The notes beneath the pieces are model-generated. The model worked only from the letters and a program-made list of their open reading frames with translations, ran no database searches and was not told the DNA's origin. This document shows, in pieces, positions 8,254 through 17,245 of a stretch of DNA of 46,136 nt (its first letter is position 1; every line of letters begins with the position of its first letter). Source of the stretch: Draconibacterium orientale (GTDB lineage: Bacteria > Bacteroidota > Bacteroidia > Bacteroidales > JAADGE01). The translations under genes were made by a program, and so were the position numbers. Where the stretch lies: positions 1-46,136 of the forward strand of contig DYMH01000011.1 of assembly GCA_020721645.1 (NCBI GenBank). Direction: 5' to 3'.

Positions 8254-10002
8254 ATGAAAAAATCACTCCTTGTCCTTTTCTTACTTCAAGGAATCTCATT
8301 ATCCTTGATATCACAGGAATTGAAAACCTACAAACGTAAAGACGGAAGCAAAGAAAGCGAAGGAATACTCGTAGAACAAAAAGAACACGGAATCTGGAAA
8401 TATTGGGATAAAGACGGACATTTGCTCCGAGAAACCGAATATTCGCATGGGTTAATAAACGGACGTGTTACTTATTACTATCTCAACGGGAAAAAAGAAA
8501 ATGAAGGATTTTTTGAAGGCGGTTTCCAGACCGGCAGGTATTCCGAATGGACAAAAGACGGGGTTTTAACCCTTTCAGGCAAATATGTCAGAGCAAAAAA
8601 AGACAGCATCTGGAACGCCTTTTACAATACCGGCAAACCCAAAGAGATAATAAAATATTCCAACGACACGGCCTCAATACTCATGTTTTTCACACCCAAA
8701 GGCGACACGGCAATTGTCGCAGGAACCGGAAAATATGAGACCTATTATCAGGACGGAAAAGTCTTTGAAACAGGATTTTATCGCAACGGACTTAAAGACT
8801 CGTTGTGGACAACTTTCTACAGCAACGGGTACGAACTTGCAAAAGGTTATTACAAAAACGGACATAAAACCAATGAATGGAAAACTTTTTTCGATGACGG
8901 GAAGGCTCAAAGTATTATCAATTTCGAGAACGGAAAAAATATCGTTTGGTACAATAACGGGCAAAAATCAATGGAAGGTTTTTTAAAAGACGGGAAGAAA
9001 AACGGTGTATGGAACCTTTGGCAGGAAAATGGGCAATTAAAATCTTCCGGAAACTATATCCTCGATAAAAAAAACGGTCTTCATACTCAATATTTCGATA
9101 ATGGAACTTCTGAAACTCAAATCAGCTACACAGAAGGTTTTAAAAATGGTTCTGCACACTGGTTTTTCCCCGATGGAAATCACGACATCGATGGTAATTT
9201 TCTGAACGACACCATGAGCGGACATTGGTGCTATTGGCAAACAGACACCACGGGCACAGAAAAAAAATCGGTCAAGGGAAATGAAGGGGAGTATCTCAAA
9301 GGGGCAATGACAGGAACTTGGATTTATTATTATCCGAATCAAAATATATGGAAAAAAGGCAATTTCCTAAACGGAAAACGTAACGGAAAATGGTCTGTTT
9401 ATTTCGAAGACCGCTCTCTTAATTATGAAGGAGATTTTTTAAATGATAAGGAAAACGGTCCGTGGATATCTTACACACACACCGGAAAAATTGCAGTCAA
9501 AGGCACTTTTTCCGAAGGAAAAATGGATCAATTATGGGAAGCATGGTTTGAATCCGGAAACAAAAAATTTGAAATATCCTACAAAATGAATCTTAAAGAC
9601 GGAATGTCGATATACAGGAACGAAAACGGCATGAAAGAAAGTATGGAAGGATACAAAGACGGAATGTACAACGGAAAATATGAAACTTATTTTCCGGACG
9701 GCAAAGTCAATATTTCCGGCTTTTATATCATGGGAAAAAAAGACGGCACATGGACAGAATATTCGAATTACGGCACTATTTCCCGCTCCGAAAATTATAA
9801 AAACGGCAAACGCAACGGAACAATGCAAATGTATTACGACAATGGAAAAATTTTCAAAAAAGTAGAATACTCCGACGGAAAAATCAACGGAACATATAAA
9901 ACTTTCTCACGCTACGGCGAGCTTCAATATGAAGCTGTTTACAAAAACGGGAAAATTGTTAAAATAATCAAAGATTCTCATGCAAAAATCAACGAGAATT
10001 AG
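8254..10002 (+). CDS. Secreted YwqK/MORN-repeat protein
   Basis: About 582 residues from the ATG at 8254; the in-frame ATG at 8218 is less likely because the signal peptide (MKKSLLVLFLLQGISLSLIS) begins at 8254. Nearly the whole mature protein is made of roughly twenty tandem repeats of about 23 residues with the pattern G-x-W-x-x-Y then G-x-x-x-x-x-x-x-Y-x-x-G-x-x-x-G. These match MORN_2 (YwqK antitoxin-type) repeats, which form beta-hairpin ladders. The label YwqK antitoxin is used for such proteins, but no toxin partner is visible here and this one is exported. It overlaps the next gene by 23 bp, so the two are probably co-translated. Confidence 0.85.
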   Translation: MKKSLLVLFLLQGISLSLISQELKTYKRKDGSKESEGILVEQKEHGIWKYWDKDGHLLRETEYSHGLINGRVTYYYLNGKKENEGFFEGGFQTGRYSEWTKDGVLTLSGKYVRAKKDSIWNAFYNTGKPKEIIKYSNDTASILMFFTPKGDTAIVAGTGKYETYYQDGKVFETGFYRNGLKDSLWTTFYSNGYELAKGYYKNGHKTNEWKTFFDDGKAQSIINFENGKNIVWYNNGQKSMEGFLKDGKKNGVWNLWQENGQLKSSGNYILDKKNGLHTQYFDNGTSETQISYTEGFKNGSAHWFFPDGNHDIDGNFLNDTMSGHWCYWQTDTTGTEKKSVKGNEGEYLKGAMTGTWIYYYPNQNIWKKGNFLNGKRNGKWSVYFEDRSLNYEGDFLNDKENGPWISYTHTGKIAVKGTFSEGKMDQLWEAWFESGNKKFEISYKMNLKDGMSIYRNENGMKESMEGYKDGMYNGKYETYFPDGKVNISGFYIMGKKDGTWTEYSNYGTISRSENYKNGKRNGTMQMYYDNGKIFKKVEYSDGKINGTYKTFSRYGELQYEAVYKNGKIVKIIKDSHAKINEN

Positions 10003-12001
10003 GAGTCTTTTGGCGGCTTTTTTACTGATGTCAGAGCTTGCTTTTTCGCAAAATTTAAACACTATTGCTTTTTCACAACAAGCAAAAATATTTCAGGCTT
10101 TGCCAAATCTGAAAATCATCTATTTTCAAACAAATACTAAACAAAAAACGACTTGTCGCCTGATTACGGCTGACAACATTTTCGTTACACAACCCGTACA
10201 AAATTATTTCAATGATGCCTTAAGTATCGCCTTTCGCAAATATTTTTTTTCCGAAACAAATTTTACGGACTCTTCGGATATAAAAATTCGATTGAAAAAG
10301 CAAACCATTGTTTTTGAAGCGAACTCAGCCAATATCGACACATTACTCAGATATTTTTCGCAAATGTATCGGATATTTTTTGTAGAAGAAAATGTTCGGA
10401 ACGATATTGCACAAAAAAAATATCAAGCCCAAGCTCCCAAAATCACAACAAGTTCTTCTTTCTATAACTATCTCACAACTCAGAATGCGGATATTCCAAA
10501 TAATTCAATACTTTTCGGCGATTATTTGTATCAACAGGAAATAACAAATGCACCAAAATATTTAATCGCAGTTTCCGATTTAGAATTTGATATATTTAAA
10601 ATTAAAATCGAAAAAGCTTTTGCCGATTTTAAAGAAAAAAATAAAAACGAAACTCAAAACAAAGATTTCCGTAATGTAAAACCCGTTTTGTATTTTTTCA
10701 GAAATGACCAAACAAAAAATGCCGATTTTATTGTTACATATTTCGCCGAAAAACAAAAAGGAGATAATAACAAATTGATTCATTTGTTGAGCGAAAATTT
10801 CCTGTCGGATATAAATAATATCGGAATCAACAACTCAATTACTTCGTACAATTTCAAAAAACACAGATTGTATGCCGACAACCGATTTCAACCACAATCT
10901 TTTTTTGAAGGCTCGTGCGAGAACGAAAACTTAACTAACGTACTGCTGACCCTCACAAATGCAGATATTTTACTCAAAAAATTTTCTCTTGATAAAAACC
11001 TTTTCCTAAAAATTCAATCGCAAACCCTGAAAGATTTTTCCGATAGTTTGACAAGCACAAATTTTGCAGAGCAACTGATTATCGAAAAATCGGAAAACCA
11101 ACTCTCCGAAAATTTCAACACCCTTCTTAAAACACAAATAAATTCAGTATCCGAAGAAGAATTTATTTCGGCATCACGCAACGCATTAAATACCGAACAC
11201 TGTGTCGTTTTTGCACAAGGACCGAAAAAAGTGGAAAACGACCTATTTGCACTATCAGATAATTTTGAAATCAGAATCATTACTTCCGATACCTCACAAA
11301 ACATGGTATTTCGTAGGTATTTTGGTGTTGGTGATATTCTGGGGAAATACGAAAAAAATGTCTGTACACCCAAATCCGGTAAATCATTTAAAATAAAAAT
11401 CAAAGGGAATTATGATTTTACCGAAAGCCGTTTGGAAAGTTTTGAAATCGTTTGCCTCAAAGGGGAAAAATATGCTTCCGAATTTTACTTTGCTCCCGAC
11501 AGTTTGACACGTATTTTAGTTCAAAAAACAGCTTTCGACGGACATATTTTTTATTCCGTCAATGCTTCCGATACAACATTTTCGTCGATAGATGATTCAT
11601 TGCAAACCAACGATTTCGCCTCATTCCTTGCAGAATCCGGCATCACAAGCACTATAGACTCCATGTGGTTTGAAGGTTTTTTCGATGAACAAAATCCGGC
11701 AGTCGTTTGCATTGTAACTCAATTTAAAAACGGAACCGAACGAATATCGACCTACGAAAAAGAAACAGGCTTTTTAATCAAAATCGAAGAATTTAGAAGC
11801 GAAAATGACCGACATAATCCAAGCCGAACCATAGCAATTAGCGACTACCGAAAACTTCCGAACACAAATTTGTACTTCCCTTATCAAAAAAAAATAACAA
11901 CACAAGAGTATTCGGCAGATTTTCAACTTATTGATATTGAACTTAAACCAAAACTTAAATCATCAGATTTTAAAATTCGTACCTCACAAAATGTCCGGTA
12001 A
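9980..12001 (+). CDS. Secreted protein resembling M16 peptidase but without HXXEH
   Basis: 673 residues with a signal peptide ending near AFSQ (about residue 24). The middle contains stretches that recall insulinase (M16) lobes, such as ANIDTLLRYFSQMYRIFF near 115-132. The end (from KIKIKGNYDFTESRLESFE onward) recalls the beta domain found at the C-terminus of Bacteroidota M16 proteins. The zinc motif HXXEH is absent, so if the relation is right this is an inactive subunit, as in M16 pairs where one lobe lost its metal site. No partner peptidase is in the window. The start overlaps the MORN-repeat gene by 23 bp. The assignment is tentative; hypothetical secreted protein is the safe name. Confidence 0.55.
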   Translation: MQKSTRIRSLLAAFLLMSELAFSQNLNTIAFSQQAKIFQALPNLKIIYFQTNTKQKTTCRLITADNIFVTQPVQNYFNDALSIAFRKYFFSETNFTDSSDIKIRLKKQTIVFEANSANIDTLLRYFSQMYRIFFVEENVRNDIAQKKYQAQAPKITTSSSFYNYLTTQNADIPNNSILFGDYLYQQEITNAPKYLIAVSDLEFDIFKIKIEKAFADFKEKNKNETQNKDFRNVKPVLYFFRNDQTKNADFIVTYFAEKQKGDNNKLIHLLSENFLSDINNIGINNSITSYNFKKHRLYADNRFQPQSFFEGSCENENLTNVLLTLTNADILLKKFSLDKNLFLKIQSQTLKDFSDSLTSTNFAEQLIIEKSENQLSENFNTLLKTQINSVSEEEFISASRNALNTEHCVVFAQGPKKVENDLFALSDNFEIRIITSDTSQNMVFRRYFGVGDILGKYEKNVCTPKSGKSFKIKIKGNYDFTESRLESFEIVCLKGEKYASEFYFAPDSLTRILVQKTAFDGHIFYSVNASDTTFSSIDDSLQTNDFASFLAESGITSTIDSMWFEGFFDEQNPAVVCIVTQFKNGTERISTYEKETGFLIKIEEFRSENDRHNPSRTIAISDYRKLPNTNLYFPYQKKITTQEYSADFQLIDIELKPKLKSSDFKIRTSQNVR

Positions 12002-12025
12002 TCTTTCCAAACCACGAATTTTTAT

Positions 12026-12033
12026 TACATTTG
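12026..12033 (+). promoter_or_regulatory. -7 promoter box before dapD
   Basis: TACATTTG matches the Bacteroidota -7 consensus TAnnTTTG exactly, 16 bp before the dapD start. The -33 element is weak. Confidence 0.6.
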
Positions 12034-12049
12034 TTTTTTTTGAAAATTA

Positions 12050-12865
12050 ATGGAAGACTTAAAAAATAGAATCAACAATTGTTGGGAAAATCGTTCGCTT
12101 CTCACACTTGGGGAAAACATTCAAGCTGTTGAATACGTAATCGAACAGCTTGAAAAAGGTGTGTTTCGGGTTGCTCAATTAAATAATAACGAATGGATTG
12201 TGAATGAGTGGATTAAAAAGGCGATACTCCTTTATTTTCACATTCGGAAAATTGAAAAAACCGAAGCCGGAATTTTGGAATTTAATGACAAAATTCCTCT
12301 CAAACGTGGCTATTCCGAACTCGGTATCCGAGTTGTTCCGCAGGCTACGGCTCGTTATGGGGCTTACATTGCACCGGGTGTTATTTTAATGCCTTCGTAT
12401 GTCAATATCGGTGCTTACGTTGATGAAGGAACCATGGTGGACACGTGGGCTACTGTCGGCTCTTGTGCCCAAATCGGCAAAAATGTTCATTTGAGCGGCG
12501 GTGTGGGTATCGGTGGTGTTTTGGAACCCTTGCAGGCAAGTCCGGTTATTATCGAAGACAATTGTTTTATCGGGTCCAGGTGTATCATTGTCGAAGGTGT
12601 TTGGGTGAAAAAAGGAGCAGTTCTCGGTGCAAATGTAGTCATTACTCAATCAACTAAAATTATTGATGTTACAAAAGATAAACCGATTGAATACAAAGGA
12701 ATCGTTCCTGAATTTGCCGTTGTAATACCCGGAAGCTACGAAAAAAAATTCCCGGCAGGCAGCTACAATGTGCCATGTGCTCTTATTATAGGACAACGAA
12801 AAGAAAGTACCGATTTAAAAACATCACTCAACGATACGCTGCGGGAATTTAACGTAGCAGTCTAA
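12050..12865 (+). CDS. dapD: 2,3,4,5-tetrahydropyridine-2,6-dicarboxylate N-succinyltransferase
   Basis: 271 residues, full length for the family. It catalyses succinylation of tetrahydrodipicolinate in the lysine/diaminopimelate pathway, in the cytoplasm. The N-terminal helical part is followed by a left-handed beta-helix of hexapeptide repeats with the DapD signatures RVVPQATARYGAYI, NIGAYVDEGTMVDTWATVGS and GVGIGGVLEP. It has its own -7 box and is followed 12 bp later by a glycosyltransferase gene, so the two are probably one transcript without an obvious functional link. Confidence 0.97.
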   Translation: MEDLKNRINNCWENRSLLTLGENIQAVEYVIEQLEKGVFRVAQLNNNEWIVNEWIKKAILLYFHIRKIEKTEAGILEFNDKIPLKRGYSELGIRVVPQATARYGAYIAPGVILMPSYVNIGAYVDEGTMVDTWATVGSCAQIGKNVHLSGGVGIGGVLEPLQASPVIIEDNCFIGSRCIIVEGVWVKKGAVLGANVVITQSTKIIDVTKDKPIEYKGIVPEFAVVIPGSYEKKFPAGSYNVPCALIIGQRKESTDLKTSLNDTLREFNVAV

Positions 12866-12877
12866 AAATAATTTCGC

Positions 12878-14002
12878 ATGAATATTGGACTTGATGCCAA
12901 ACGAGCATTTTACAACAGAAGCGGACTGGGAAATTACAGTCGTAGTACGATTAATTTATTAGAAAAATATTTCCCTAAAAATAATTATTTTCTCTACACG
13001 CCATCGACCGAAAACGCCATTTCGTTTCCAATTTACGAAAACACAAAAATTGTAACACCTACGGGCATTTTCAATCGATTTATGAAAACATATTGGCGAA
13101 GTTTTAAGCTCGCCCGTCGTTTTAAAAAAGATAAACTCGATATCTATCACGGGCTTAGTAACGAAGTGCCTCACAATGCTCACAAAAAAGATGCAAAAAT
13201 TTTTACTACCGTTCACGATTTAATTTTTTTCAGATATCCCGAACTGTACAACAAGTTTGACCGTAAAATTTATTATCAAAAATTCAAATATTCGGCTCAA
13301 ATTTCAGATAAGGTGATTGCAATCAGTGAACAAACAAAAACCGACATTATTCATTTTCTAAATATCGATGAAAACAAAATAGAGGTTGTTTATCAGGGCT
13401 GTAATCCAATTTTTTATAAAGAAGTGAGTACCGAACGAAAAATTGAAGTCGCTCAAAAATACAATCTACCCAAACAATACATCTTAAATGTAGGTACAGT
13501 CGAAAAAAGAAAAAATATACTGAGTACTGTTCAAGCATTGCATTTACAAAAAATTGATATTCCCTTAATTATCATCGGCGGTCACACCTCGTATCAGGAC
13601 GATATTGAAAATTATATCACCCAACACGGCATGAAAAATCAGGTTTTAATTTACAACAATGTGCCGTTCAACGATTTGCCTGCCTTATACCAATTGAGTG
13701 AATTATTCATTTATCCGTCCTTGTTCGAGGGGTTTGGAATCCCGATTTTGGAAGCTCTTAATTCAAAAATTCCTGTAATCACAACACGCGGAGGCTGTTT
13801 CAGCGAAGCAGGCGGGCTGCATTCGATGTATGTGAAACCCGATAACATAGAAGAAATAGGAGAAGCAATTCGTAAAACACTTTCCGACACACAATTGAAA
13901 AAAGCAGTGATAGAAGAAGGATACAAATACGCTCAAAAATTCAACGAAGATAAAATCGCCGAAAATTTGATGAATGTGTATTTAGGAATGCTTAATTATT
14001 AA
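12878..14002 (+). CDS. Glycosyltransferase family 4 (GT-B) protein
   Basis: 374 residues. The N-terminal half is an acceptor-side Rossmann domain beginning MNIGLDAKRAFYNRSGLGNY. The C-terminal half is a Glycos_transf_1 domain with YILNVGTVEKRKN (about 206-218) and the E-x-F-G-I-P-I-L-E motif in LFEGFGIPILEAL (near 283-295), whose two glutamates contact the nucleotide-sugar. It resembles mannosyltransferases of GT4, but the sugar and acceptor cannot be read from the sequence. It is separated from dapD by 12 bp. Confidence 0.9.
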   Translation: MNIGLDAKRAFYNRSGLGNYSRSTINLLEKYFPKNNYFLYTPSTENAISFPIYENTKIVTPTGIFNRFMKTYWRSFKLARRFKKDKLDIYHGLSNEVPHNAHKKDAKIFTTVHDLIFFRYPELYNKFDRKIYYQKFKYSAQISDKVIAISEQTKTDIIHFLNIDENKIEVVYQGCNPIFYKEVSTERKIEVAQKYNLPKQYILNVGTVEKRKNILSTVQALHLQKIDIPLIIIGGHTSYQDDIENYITQHGMKNQVLIYNNVPFNDLPALYQLSELFIYPSLFEGFGIPILEALNSKIPVITTRGGCFSEAGGLHSMYVKPDNIEEIGEAIRKTLSDTQLKKAVIEEGYKYAQKFNEDKIAENLMNVYLGMLNY

Positions 14003-14274
14003 TGTATAATGGTTAATGTTGCTTTCGCATTATTAATAGTAAGCCAAGTATAAAAAGTATAAAGTTTGAAAATTAAGGTATAAGCTATTGATATTCAGTA
14101 ATTTATGTGAAAATAAAAAAAATACGTTAAAGTCTTTATTTTCAGTACTATAACTTTATAAACTTTCTACTTTATCACTTTTTAACTGAACTTATAGTTA
14201 TTTACAATATTATCCGTTATACTTTTTTTCTAAACAGTTCCTTAAAATAGAAAAAAATCGTATATAAAAAGAGA

Positions 14275-14310
14275 TGTGAAAGAAATTGACCTCAAAGAAT
14301 TTCTTTCACA
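14275..14310 (-). terminator. Strong hairpin terminator after glyS
   Basis: A perfect 13-bp stem (TGTGAAAGAAATT at 14275-14287 with its complement at 14298-14310) lies 10 bp past the glyS stop. On the minus strand it is followed by a T-rich stretch, TCTCTTTTTAT. The neighbouring plus-strand gene ends at 14002; 14003-14274 is AT-rich and otherwise featureless. Confidence 0.75.
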
Positions 14311-14319
14311 TTTATTCCA

Positions 14320-15873
14320 TTAATCCAGTTGCCTAAGTAAATATTTCATATTAACAAGTTTGTCGATAATTTCATCTAATTTTTCGACATCGACTCGTTC
14401 TTGTTTCATCGAATCGCGATAACGCAAAGTAACGGTATTATCTTCTAAGGATTGATGATCTACTGTAACGCAAAAAGGCGTTCCGATTGCATCTTGTCTT
14501 CGGTATCGTTTGCCGATGGAGTCTTTTTCTTCGTATTGGCAGTTAAAATCAATTTTCAGTCTGTTCATTATTTCACGGGCTTTTTCGGGCAATCCGTCTT
14601 TTTTTACCAATGGCAAAACAGCGACTTTAACCGGAGCTATTGCCGGGTGAATGCTCAGAACAACACGAATTTCCGATGTTCCGTCTTCTTTTGCCAATAC
14701 CTCTTCTTTATATGCCGATGAGAGCACGGAAAGAAACATACGGTCTAAGCCTACGGAAGTTTCTATAACATAAGGCACATAAGATTCATTTCGTTCCGGA
14801 TCGAAATATTGAAGTTTCTTGCCCGAAAATTCTTGATGTTGCGACAAGTCAAAATCTGTTCGCGAATGAATGCCTTCGAGTTCTTTGAAGCCAATCGGAA
14901 ATTCAAATTCAATGTCGGCAGCTGCTTTGGCATAATGGGCAAGTTTTTCGTGATTATGCCAACGGTATTTTTCAACGCCAAGCCCCAATGTTTTATGCCA
15001 TTTCATGCGTTTTTCACGCCACTTTTCGTACCATTCGTTTTCGTCTCCCGGAGCAACAAAAAATTGCATTTCCATTTGTTCAAATTCCCGCATACGAAAA
15101 ATAAACTGCCGTGCAACAATTTCGTTTCGAAAAGCTTTCCCGGTTTGAGCAATTCCGAAAGGAATTTTCATACGACCTGTTTTTTGTACATTCAGAAAAT
15201 TTACAAAAATTCCCTGTGCAGTTTCAGGTCGTAAATAAATTGTGTTTGAATCTTCGCTTACCGAGCCTAATTTTGTATCGAACATAAGATTAAATTGGCG
15301 AACATCGGTCCAATTCCGAGTCCCGGAAACAGGGCAAACGATTTCGTTGTCTTCAATAATTTTTTTTATCTCCGTCAAATCTCCTGTTTCAAGAGCTTTC
15401 ACAAAGCGAGTACTCAATTCGTCAATTTTCGATTGATATTCTAATGCACGCGGATTGGTTGCGGTAAATTGCTGTTTGTCAAAACTATCACCAAATTTTT
15501 TATGTGCCTTGTCAACTTCTTTATCGATTTTAGCTTGTATTTTTTCACGATGTTCTTCTATCAACACATCGGCACGGTAGCGTTTTTTTGAATCTTTGTT
15601 GTCGATAAGCGGGTCGCTGAATGCACCAACGTGTCCCGAGGCTTTCCACACAGTAGGGTGCATAAAAATTGCAGCATCAATGCCGACAATATTTTCATTG
15701 AGTTTTACCATAGCTTCCCACCAATATTTTCGGATATTGTTTTTAAGTTCGACACCGTTTTGTCCATAGTCGTAAACAGCACTGAGTCCGTCATAAATTT
15801 CGCTCGATGGGAATACGAAACCATATTCTTTTGAATGAGCTATTATCTTTTTAAAGAGTTCTTCGTTTACCAT
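14320..15873 (-). CDS. glyS: Glycine--tRNA ligase
   Basis: 517 residues, the single-chain (alpha2) class II glycyl-tRNA synthetase rather than the two-subunit GlyQ/GlyS type. Visible marks are VYDYGQNGVELKNNI near the N-terminus, TAQGIFVNFLN, the class II motif 2 FRNEIVARQFIFRMREFEQ, and the motif 3 region SVGLDRMF. The C-terminal anticodon-binding domain begins near VAVLPLVKKD. It has its own promoter (15896-15903) and terminator. Confidence 0.97.
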   Translation of the reverse strand: MVNEELFKKIIAHSKEYGFVFPSSEIYDGLSAVYDYGQNGVELKNNIRKYWWEAMVKLNENIVGIDAAIFMHPTVWKASGHVGAFSDPLIDNKDSKKRYRADVLIEEHREKIQAKIDKEVDKAHKKFGDSFDKQQFTATNPRALEYQSKIDELSTRFVKALETGDLTEIKKIIEDNEIVCPVSGTRNWTDVRQFNLMFDTKLGSVSEDSNTIYLRPETAQGIFVNFLNVQKTGRMKIPFGIAQTGKAFRNEIVARQFIFRMREFEQMEMQFFVAPGDENEWYEKWREKRMKWHKTLGLGVEKYRWHNHEKLAHYAKAAADIEFEFPIGFKELEGIHSRTDFDLSQHQEFSGKKLQYFDPERNESYVPYVIETSVGLDRMFLSVLSSAYKEEVLAKEDGTSEIRVVLSIHPAIAPVKVAVLPLVKKDGLPEKAREIMNRLKIDFNCQYEEKDSIGKRYRRQDAIGTPFCVTVDHQSLEDNTVTLRYRDSMKQERVDVEKLDEIIDKLVNMKYLLRQLD

Positions 15874-15895
15874 ATTTTTATTTTTTTTGAGAATG

Positions 15896-15903
15896 CAAAT
15901 TTA
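15896..15903 (-). promoter_or_regulatory. -7 promoter box before glyS
   Basis: On the minus strand the bases read TAAATTTG, an exact TAnnTTTG match, 22 bp before the glyS ATG. Confidence 0.6.
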
Positions 15904-16091
15904 AAAAAAGTATTCGGAATGTTTATTGATATTTTCGGGTGTTTGTGAAATCAAGTATCAAATTTACCGGCTCCTCTAAATCATATCCGGATAGCGAGAA
16001 TTGCGTCCTTTTTATTCTATTTTGATTTTAAAAAAATGATTTTTTAAAGGTTTTCTTTGATACAAAATGAAAAAACATGTGAGTTTTTATA

Positions 16092-16118
16092 ACAAAAAAG
16101 CTGCTATAAAGCAGCCTT
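16092..16118 (-). terminator. Terminator after universal stress gene
   Basis: GCTGCT (16100-16105) pairs with AGCAGC (16110-16115), with a T run on the minus strand. It lies 22 bp beyond the stop codon. Confidence 0.75.
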
Positions 16119-16139
16119 TCAGATAATATATTTCCATTT

Positions 16140-16970
16140 CTATGTCAATCCACCTGTTTTTGTTAAATCTTCACGAGGATTAATGCACATAACCGGAATA
16201 CGCTCTTTGTTGGCTATTATTTTTTGTTCATCGGCACCTAAGACATAATCCTGCAATCGAATATTTTTTGTTGTCGCAATAAGGACTAAACCTGCATTTT
16301 GTTCTTCGGCAAATTTTAAAGTTTCATCTGCCAAAGAATTTTTGCCTTCAAGTTTTACAACTTCAAAATCAATTCCTTTATCGGATAAATGTTTTTGAGC
16401 AAAAATAGCGTTGGCATGAATCTTTTTTCGTATACCCGAATCAGAGACTGATTGGTAAACTAAATGAAATTTTGTTTTCGATAATTTGGAAATTAAATCA
16501 GCCCAGCGTAATTTTTCTTTCTCTTCAAATTTAAAATCAACGGGGAAGACAACATTGTCGAAAATATTTTTCTTATCGGGTGGTGCCTGAACAACAATAA
16601 AAGGAGCTTTTGACCCAATAATTACTTTTAATGCCCAACTACCTGTAAACTTTTGCATTCCCTTCATTCCATGGGTTCCCATGACAGCAAAAGATGCGTC
16701 AGTTTCTTCGATAAGCTCAGTTATTGCAGTGAAAATACTTCCTTCTTTGACTGCAACTTTGGGCTTAATACCGTATTTTTTTTCGGCATCGGCTGCGATC
16801 ACATTCATCTTTTCGGTAACCTCTTGTATTTCTGTATCTTTTTTCACAATATGTACCAAAATAATATCCGAGCCTATTATTTTCGCAATATTTTCGGCAT
16901 GTTGTAAGGCATAACCTGCCAGTTCCGAAAAATCCCAAGGAACTATTACCGGTCTTTTATAATCTGTCAT
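16140..16970 (-). CDS. Tandem universal stress protein (UspA family)
   Basis: 276 residues made of two UspA domains. Domain 1 (about 1-140) begins VIVPWDFSELAGYALQHA and has the nucleotide-binding pattern GTHGMKG followed by GSWALKVI. Domain 2 (about 155-276) begins VVFPVDFKFEEKEKL and has a poorer binding loop (ATTKNIRLQDYVLG), so probably only the first domain binds ATP. Such proteins respond to starvation and stress. It is monocistronic, with an exact -7 box upstream and a terminator downstream. Confidence 0.92.
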   Translation of the reverse strand: MTDYKRPVIVPWDFSELAGYALQHAENIAKIIGSDIILVHIVKKDTEIQEVTEKMNVIAADAEKKYGIKPKVAVKEGSIFTAITELIEETDASFAVMGTHGMKGMQKFTGSWALKVIIGSKAPFIVVQAPPDKKNIFDNVVFPVDFKFEEKEKLRWADLISKLSKTKFHLVYQSVSDSGIRKKIHANAIFAQKHLSDKGIDFEVVKLEGKNSLADETLKFAEEQNAGLVLIATTKNIRLQDYVLGADEQKIIANKERIPVMCINPREDLTKTGGLT

Positions 16971-17010
16971 CGTATTTTGATTTTAATGTTTTAATTCATT
17001 TTTGGCAATT

Positions 17011-17018
17011 CAAAGTTA
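17011..17018 (-). promoter_or_regulatory. -7 promoter box before universal stress gene
   Basis: The minus strand reads TAACTTTG (TAnnTTTG), 40 bp before the ATG. A TTG lies 20 bp upstream of it, close to the usual -33 position. Confidence 0.6.
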
Positions 17019-17245
17019 TAAATAAAATTATGATATTTCAAGTTTTTCAAAAAAAAACTTATAATAAAATAAAAAAAAATACTTTTTTGTTCTAATTATT
17101 TGTTTGAATTTTAAAAATTTCGTAATTTTATTTGGAAAAGCACCGAATAATTTTAATTTTTTGATATTTTTCAACTAAATTTGAGAGTTGAAATATTTTA
17201 TCTTTTGATTGCTTAAAAAAGGTATTTTTCTTAAATTTTTCTAAC

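Noticed and set aside
8254-10002. Toxin-antitoxin system, because of the YwqK antitoxin name
   Set aside because: The protein is exported and no toxin gene is adjacent; the name follows the repeat type only.
16140-16970. Minus-strand universal stress gene as two separate genes
   Set aside because: The frame is continuous and tandem Usp proteins are common, so it is one gene with two domains.
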